Shown piece by piece: positions 59,697 to 64,000 of a DNA stretch of 64,000 nt. Where the stretch lies: NCBI GenBank assembly GCA_002278855.1, contig NCGG01000013.1:1-64000 (forward strand). The letters are read 5' to 3'. Position 1 is the first letter of the stretch; each line of letters starts with the position of its first letter. The notes beneath the pieces are model-generated. The model searched no databases, was not told where the DNA came from, and saw nothing but the letters and a program-made list of their open reading frames with translations. The position numbers and the translations under genes are program-made. The stretch comes from Sphingomonadales bacterium 28-55-16 (GTDB lineage Bacteria > Pseudomonadota > Alphaproteobacteria > Sphingomonadales > Sphingomonadaceae).

Positions 59697-62600
59697 TTAA
59701 GTCGGTTTGCGTGCGAGATTGGCAAGGCCGCGCGACAACTGCAAACAGCCATTCAGCCGCGCTGCCGGGTCGCCCCAGACACGGTTGATCACCAATTTGC
59801 TATCGGGACGAAGCTTTGCCGTTTGGCCAAGCTTGTCGACATAAGCGAGCAGTCCGGCGACATTGGGTGGCGTATCCTGATGGAAACTGACCAATGTGCC
59901 GCGCGCACCCACCTCGATTTTTGCGACCTGCGCGATGAGCGCGTTTTGCTTAATCTGGATAAGCTTGAGCAAATTTTGCGTCGGCCCCGGTATCGGACCA
60001 AAACGGTCGGTCATTTCGGCTGCGAACCCTTCGACATCCTGCCCCTCTTCCAGATCGTTCAAGCGGCGATAGAGCGCCATGCGGACGGAAAGATCGGGGA
60101 CATAATCCTCCGGAATAAGAATCGGCGCGTCGATGGTGATCTGCGGCGAGAAGCTGCCGCGCGGTGTGGCCAGGCCTTGCGCGCCCGCGCGCGCTTCCAA
60201 AATCGCTTCCTCGAGCATCGACTGATAAAGTTCAAAGCCGACTTCTTTGATGTGCCCTGATTGTTCGTCGCCCACCAGATTACCCGCGCCGCGAATGTCG
60301 AGATCATGGCTCGCAAGCTGGAAGCCGGCGCCAAGGCTGTCGAGGTCGCCGAGTACTTTCAGGCGCTTTTCCGCGGTCTCGGTGAGTACACGGTTGGGTT
60401 CGTGCGTCAGATAGGCATAAGCGCGCGTTTTGGACCGGCCAACACGCCCACGCAGCTGATATAATTGCGCGAGGCCAAAGCGGTCCGCGCGGTGGATGAT
60501 CAATGTGTTCGCGCTGGGAATATCCAGGCCGCTCTCAACAATGGTGGTCGACAACAGCACATCATAGCGTTTTTCGTAGAAAGCGCTCATGCGCTCCTCC
60601 ACTTGCGTCGGCGACATCTGACCGTGCGCGGTAACATATTTTACCTCGGGTATTTCCGTGCGCAGATATTCCTCGATTTCGGTCAGGTCCGTAATGCGCG
60701 GTACGACGAAGAAACTTTGCCCGCCGCGATAATGCTCGCGCAGCAATGCTTCGCGCAAAACGACCGGATCCCACGGCATCACATATGTGCGCACAGCGAG
60801 CCGGTCGACTGGCGGCGTTTGAATGACCGACAGCTCGCGCAAGCCCGACATCGCCATCTGCAACGTCCGCGGTATGGGCGTAGCGGTGAGCGTCAGCATA
60901 TGTACGTCGGTCTTGAGCGCCTTCAGTTGCTCCTTGTGGTTGACACCGAATCTTTGTTCTTCATCAACGATGACAAGGCCAAGCCTTTTGAATTGCAGCG
61001 ATTTTGCCAGAACGGCGTGTGTGCCGATGACGATGTCGACCGTTCCATCCGCCAGCCCTTCGCGGGTCTTGGTGGCCTCTGTGGTTGGCACGAGACGCGA
61101 AAGCCGTCCCAGCTTGAGCGGCAGGTCACGAAAACGTTCGGCAAAGTTCGCATAATGCTGCCGCGCCAATAATGTTGTCGGCGCAATGACGGCGACCTGA
61201 AGGCCCGCCATCGCGGCTGCAAAGGCCGCACGCATTGCAACTTCTGTCTTTCCGAAGCCCACATCGCCGCAGACCAAGCGATCCATTGGCTTGCCTGCCG
61301 ACAAATCCTGAAGCACTTCTTCAATTACACGCAGCTGGTCTTCGGTTTCTTCATACGGAAAGCGGTCGACGAAGCTTGCATAAGCAGGGCCATCCACCTC
61401 AATGACGGCGCCCGGCCGCAAGGCGCGTTCGGCAGCAGTCTTGAGCAATTCACCCGCAATCGCGCGAATACGCTCTTTGAGCTTTGACTTGCGCCGCTGC
61501 CAGGCTTCGCCGCCCAATTTGTCGAGCGAGACATGCTCGCTATCCGAACCATAGCGAGAGAGGACATCAATGTTTTCTACGGGGACATACAATTTGTCAC
61601 CACCCGCATAAGTCAGCGCGACGCAATCATGTGGGCTGTTGCCGACGGGGATGGAAATCAGACCTTCATATCGTCCAATGCCATGATCCTGATGCACAAC
61701 GAGGTCGCCCGGGGTCAGCGCCGCCAATTCGGCCATGAAAGCGTCAGCGGATTTGCGGCGTTTTTGGCGCCGCACCAGCCGATCGCCAAGCATGTCTTGT
61801 TCGCTCAGGACGACGAGGTCCGGCGTGGTGTAACCATGATCGAGCGGGAGCACGACCATGGCGGTGTGTCCAGCCGCAACGCCTAAGGCCTGTTGCCAAC
61901 TATCGACCAGGATTATGGTGGGTGCCTTATGGTCCGCCAGCAAGCCTTTCAGCCGTTCGCGGGCACCAACCGAATAGCTTGCAATAACGGTTTTTGTTTT
62001 GGCCGCGTGCAGTGACTTGAGATGAGTCGCAACGGCTTCGTAGACATTCGCTTTTTGCGCGCGTTCAGGGGCGAAGTCTCGCGCTGCGCCGATACCGAAA
62101 TCAATGATAGTTCCCGAATCGGGTTGTGCGAACGGGGTAACGAGATGCGCGGCATTATCTGAAAACAACTGATCGAGTTCATCACCGCTTAAATACAGCA
62201 TCTCCGGCGGCAGTGGGCGATAACTTCCCGGTTCAGCCGCTTGTGCCTTCACACGGTTTTCATGATAATCGGTAATGGAATCGAGCCGCGACTGACCTGC
62301 AGCAATCGCGCCGCTGTCACGAATCACCAGCGCATCTGCGCCCACATGATCGAATATGGTCGCCATCCGCTCCTCGAACAGAGGCAACCAATGGTCCATA
62401 CCTGAAAGTCTGCGGCCCTCCGAGACGGCCTGATATAATGGGTCGCCCGTAGCGGTGACGCCAAAGCGTTCGCGATAGCCCATACGAAAACGCTTAATGG
62501 CATCTTCATCCATCAATGCCTCAACGGCGGGTAAGATGTCGAAATATTCGACCTGATCGATGCTGCGCTGGTCCGCCGGGTTGAAACGGCGAATGCTTTC

Positions 62601-63167
62601 AATTTCGTCGCCGAAGAAGTCGAGGCGCAAGCCAACGTCGCTTCCCGCTGGGAACAGGTCTACGATGCTGCCGCGGATGGCAAACTCGCCCGCGTCGGCA
62701 ACGGTATCGACACGGAAATAGCCATTGGACTGCAGCAATGACGCAAGCCGTTCGCGGCTGATCTCGCGGCCAGCAGCCAAACGCTCACCCGTTTGGCGAA
62801 TGCGAAATGGCGTGACATATTTCTGGATAACTGCGCCAATGGTCGTGACAACCAACTGCTTCTTTTTTGCGGGCTGCTGAAGCGCCTGCAATGTTGACAT
62901 GCGCTGCGAGGTTACGACCACCGATGGTGACGCACGGTCATATGGTAAGCAATCCCAACCGGGTAAAATCAATATCTCAAGTTCAGGTGCAAAAAAGGGT
63001 ACAGCGTCCGCAATCGCACGCATGGCGGATTCATCCGGCGCGATATACAATGCGCGCGTCTTCGCTGCACGCGTCAGGTCTGCGAGCAACAAAGGCACAA
63101 AGCCATTGGGCACCGAAGCAAGCGTAAGCGCCTGGCGGCTGTTTATGATCCGCTGCAGGTCAATCAT
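59697..63167 (-). CDS. mfd: Transcription-repair coupling factor Mfd
   Basis: Removes stalled RNA polymerase from damaged DNA and recruits UvrA. The N-terminal UvrB-like domains cover about residues 1-330. The RNA-polymerase interaction domain is near 470-550 (LTPGDLVVHQDHGIGRYEGL). The RecG-like motor has CGDVGFGKTEVAMRAAF, VDEEQRFGV, LTLTATPIPRTLQ and RGRVGRS. A C-terminal regulatory domain ends the protein. The length of 1156 aa is normal. Its start overlaps the sdhE stop by 4 bases. Confidence 0.97.
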   Translation of the reverse strand: MIDLQRIINSRQALTLASVPNGFVPLLLADLTRAAKTRALYIAPDESAMRAIADAVPFFAPELEILILPGWDCLPYDRASPSVVVTSQRMSTLQALQQPAKKKQLVVTTIGAVIQKYVTPFRIRQTGERLAAGREISRERLASLLQSNGYFRVDTVADAGEFAIRGSIVDLFPAGSDVGLRLDFFGDEIESIRRFNPADQRSIDQVEYFDILPAVEALMDEDAIKRFRMGYRERFGVTATGDPLYQAVSEGRRLSGMDHWLPLFEERMATIFDHVGADALVIRDSGAIAAGQSRLDSITDYHENRVKAQAAEPGSYRPLPPEMLYLSGDELDQLFSDNAAHLVTPFAQPDSGTIIDFGIGAARDFAPERAQKANVYEAVATHLKSLHAAKTKTVIASYSVGARERLKGLLADHKAPTIILVDSWQQALGVAAGHTAMVVLPLDHGYTTPDLVVLSEQDMLGDRLVRRQKRRKSADAFMAELAALTPGDLVVHQDHGIGRYEGLISIPVGNSPHDCVALTYAGGDKLYVPVENIDVLSRYGSDSEHVSLDKLGGEAWQRRKSKLKERIRAIAGELLKTAAERALRPGAVIEVDGPAYASFVDRFPYEETEDQLRVIEEVLQDLSAGKPMDRLVCGDVGFGKTEVAMRAAFAAAMAGLQVAVIAPTTLLARQHYANFAERFRDLPLKLGRLSRLVPTTEATKTREGLADGTVDIVIGTHAVLAKSLQFKRLGLVIVDEEQRFGVNHKEQLKALKTDVHMLTLTATPIPRTLQMAMSGLRELSVIQTPPVDRLAVRTYVMPWDPVVLREALLREHYRGGQSFFVVPRITDLTEIEEYLRTEIPEVKYVTAHGQMSPTQVEERMSAFYEKRYDVLLSTTIVESGLDIPSANTLIIHRADRFGLAQLYQLRGRVGRSKTRAYAYLTHEPNRVLTETAEKRLKVLGDLDSLGAGFQLASHDLDIRGAGNLVGDEQSGHIKEVGFELYQSMLEEAILEARAGAQGLATPRGSFSPQITIDAPILIPEDYVPDLSVRMALYRRLNDLEEGQDVEGFAAEMTDRFGPIPGPTQNLLKLIQIKQNALIAQVAKIEVGARGTLVSFHQDTPPNVAGLLAYVDKLGQTAKLRPDSKLVINRVWGDPAARLNGCLQLSRGLANLARKPT

Positions 63168-63451
63168 GACTTATGGCTGCTAAGCCCCTCAGGAAGCGAA
63201 ATGAAGTCGAGTTGCATCATCAGATCCATTAATGGGCCAGCAAAGGCAGGGTCGGGTTCTGCTGTCCCCAGCGCCCATGCCATGATGTCGACATCCTGTT
63301 CATCAATCAGCCGCTCAAACCATTCAAACTCAACTGGCCCCCATTCCGCCGAATGACGGTCGAAAAACCCACCAACCATTGCATCGGCCTCGCGCGTGCC
63401 ACGGTGATGCGCGCGATAATGCAATTTGCGACGATAGGGGTCAGCGTCCAT
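63164..63451 (-). CDS. sdhE: FAD assembly factor SdhE (succinate dehydrogenase assembly factor 2)
   Basis: Small helical protein that promotes covalent FAD attachment to SdhA. The defining RGxxE motif is present as RGTRE, after KLHYRAHH. Later residues FEWFERLIDEQDVDIMAWA are the family core. The length is 95 aa. It overlaps mfd by 4 bases and is divergent from recG across 60 bases, an arrangement common in alphaproteobacteria. Confidence 0.92.
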   Translation of the reverse strand: MDADPYRRKLHYRAHHRGTREADAMVGGFFDRHSAEWGPVEFEWFERLIDEQDVDIMAWALGTAEPDPAFAGPLMDLMMQLDFISLPEGLSSHKS

Positions 63452-63511
63452 GTCACGCGTCCTTTAAGTTTCTGGTGGATTAGGATTTGCGGGTTATAAG
63501 CGGCCCTAGTC

Positions 63512-64000
63512 ATGCGCCCAGATATACTCAATCCGTTATTTGCAGAAGTACGTGCCCTAAAAGGTGTTGGTCCTGGTCTTACCAAGCCGTTGGAGCGGCT
63601 TGGGCTGGATCGGGTGAAGGACATATTGTACCATTTTCCCAACAGCTGGACGTACCGCAAGGCCGTCTCGCGCTTAGATGTCGCGGATGTAGGCAATAAC
63701 ATCATTTTGACCGTCACCGTTATGGATCATCGGGGTGGAAGCAACCCGCGTGCGCCTTTGCGCATTTTTGCGGCTGACTTAGGCGGCAATTATATCACGT
63801 TGACATTCTTTGGCCGAAACGGCGGTTGGGCGCGCAAACAGCTTCCGGTCGGCGAAAAACGTATCATTTCGGGCAAGCTCGACCGTTATGGTGACGAATT
63901 GCAGATGGTACATCCCGACCATGTCGTGCCAATCGACAGTGACGCCTCACCGGGGCTTGCGGAGCCTATTTACCCTCTGTCGGATGGCCTCACCAACAAA
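63512..64000 (+). CDS. recG: ATP-dependent DNA helicase RecG (5' part only)
   Basis: Branch-migrating helicase for stalled forks and recombination. The 163 codons in the window open with MRPDILNPLFAEVRAL, then KGVGPGLTKPLERLGL and ILYHFPNSW, the N-terminal features of RecG. A wedge OB-fold region follows (IILTVTVMDHRGG, ITLTFFG). The helicase motor lies beyond the window end, so the gene is truncated by the window and not by a mutation. The start is the ATG at 63512. Confidence 0.93.
   Translation, partial: MRPDILNPLFAEVRALKGVGPGLTKPLERLGLDRVKDILYHFPNSWTYRKAVSRLDVADVGNNIILTVTVMDHRGGSNPRAPLRIFAADLGGNYITLTFFGRNGGWARKQLPVGEKRIISGKLDRYGDELQMVHPDHVVPIDSDASPGLAEPIYPLSDGLTNK

Noticed and set aside
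59577..60260. 227-codon plus-strand frame opposite the end of mfd
   Set aside because: It overlaps the conserved C-terminal part of mfd on the other strand and shows no family features.

Overview
The window is chromosomal DNA of an alphaproteobacterium, most likely of the order Sphingomonadales (Sphingomonas/Sphingopyxis/Sphingorhabdus-like). The main grounds are the ChpT and DivL orthologues of the alphaproteobacterial CckA-ChpT-CtrA cell-cycle pathway, the order ffh-rpsP-rimM-trmD-rplS, the run ahcY-divL-tsaE-amgK-murU-addB-addA-trxA, the alphaproteobacterial form of AddB, and a TonB-dependent receptor. It is mostly dense core genome. I see no insertion sequence, prophage, integrase, CRISPR array or rRNA operon. 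Two tRNA genes (Leu-UAG, Asn-GUU) and the RNase P RNA gene are present.

Layout. 1-8.6 kb: tRNA-Leu, trigger factor, ClpP, ClpX, a TonB-dependent receptor, MtgA and RpoH, which is largely protein quality control and its sigma factor. 8.6-14.5 kb: an RluD-type pseudouridine synthase, a JAMM peptidase, ChpT, a peptidoglycan amidase, rnpB, a J-domain protein, and a DUF2946 / small secreted protein / PepSY membrane module. 14.5-18.9 kb: a phage-shock (Psp) locus. PspF is divergent from an operon that I read as small membrane protein, pspA, pspB, pspC, then four further small membrane proteins, then sufE. A good sigma-54 promoter match lies in front of the first small gene. 18.9-24 kb: a Urate_ox_N-type membrane protein, Fe superoxide dismutase, and dapF-mtaB-ftsY-ispZ joined by 4-bp overlaps. 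24-28 kb: ffh and the S16/RimM/TrmD/L19 operon. 28-39.5 kb: asd, a DsbA-like isomerase, marR-emrA-emrB, a hydrolase and GNAT pair, an ACE-like M2 peptidase, a histone H1-like protein, AMP nucleosidase and a peroxiredoxin. 39.5-52.3 kb: ahcY, then the overlapping run divL-tsaE-amgK-murU-addB-addA, then trxA. 52.3-57.6 kb: argJ, a small exported protein, secA and a TauE-type permease. 57.6-64 kb: tRNA-Asn, nadK-moaA, mfd-sdhE, and the 5' part of recG, which is cut by the window end.

How the genes connect. Three parts of CtrA control occur here: ChpT (phosphotransfer), DivL (regulator of CckA) and ClpXP (CtrA proteolysis). MtgA, the amidase, AmgK and MurU serve peptidoglycan synthesis and recycling. 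Trigger factor, ClpXP, the J-domain protein, RpoH, Ffh/FtsY, SecA and Psp together form a protein-export and envelope-stress theme. 

The part most worth following up is the Psp locus. Beyond PspABC it encodes three proteins, each with one N-terminal membrane helix and a coiled coil carrying a PspB/PspC-like L-x-E-R-V-x-x-L-E motif. It also has a translationally coupled 51-residue membrane peptide and an unrecognised 62-residue membrane protein that is the promoter-proximal gene. A second candidate is the small exported protein just upstream of secA, placed like SecM but unrelated to it in sequence.
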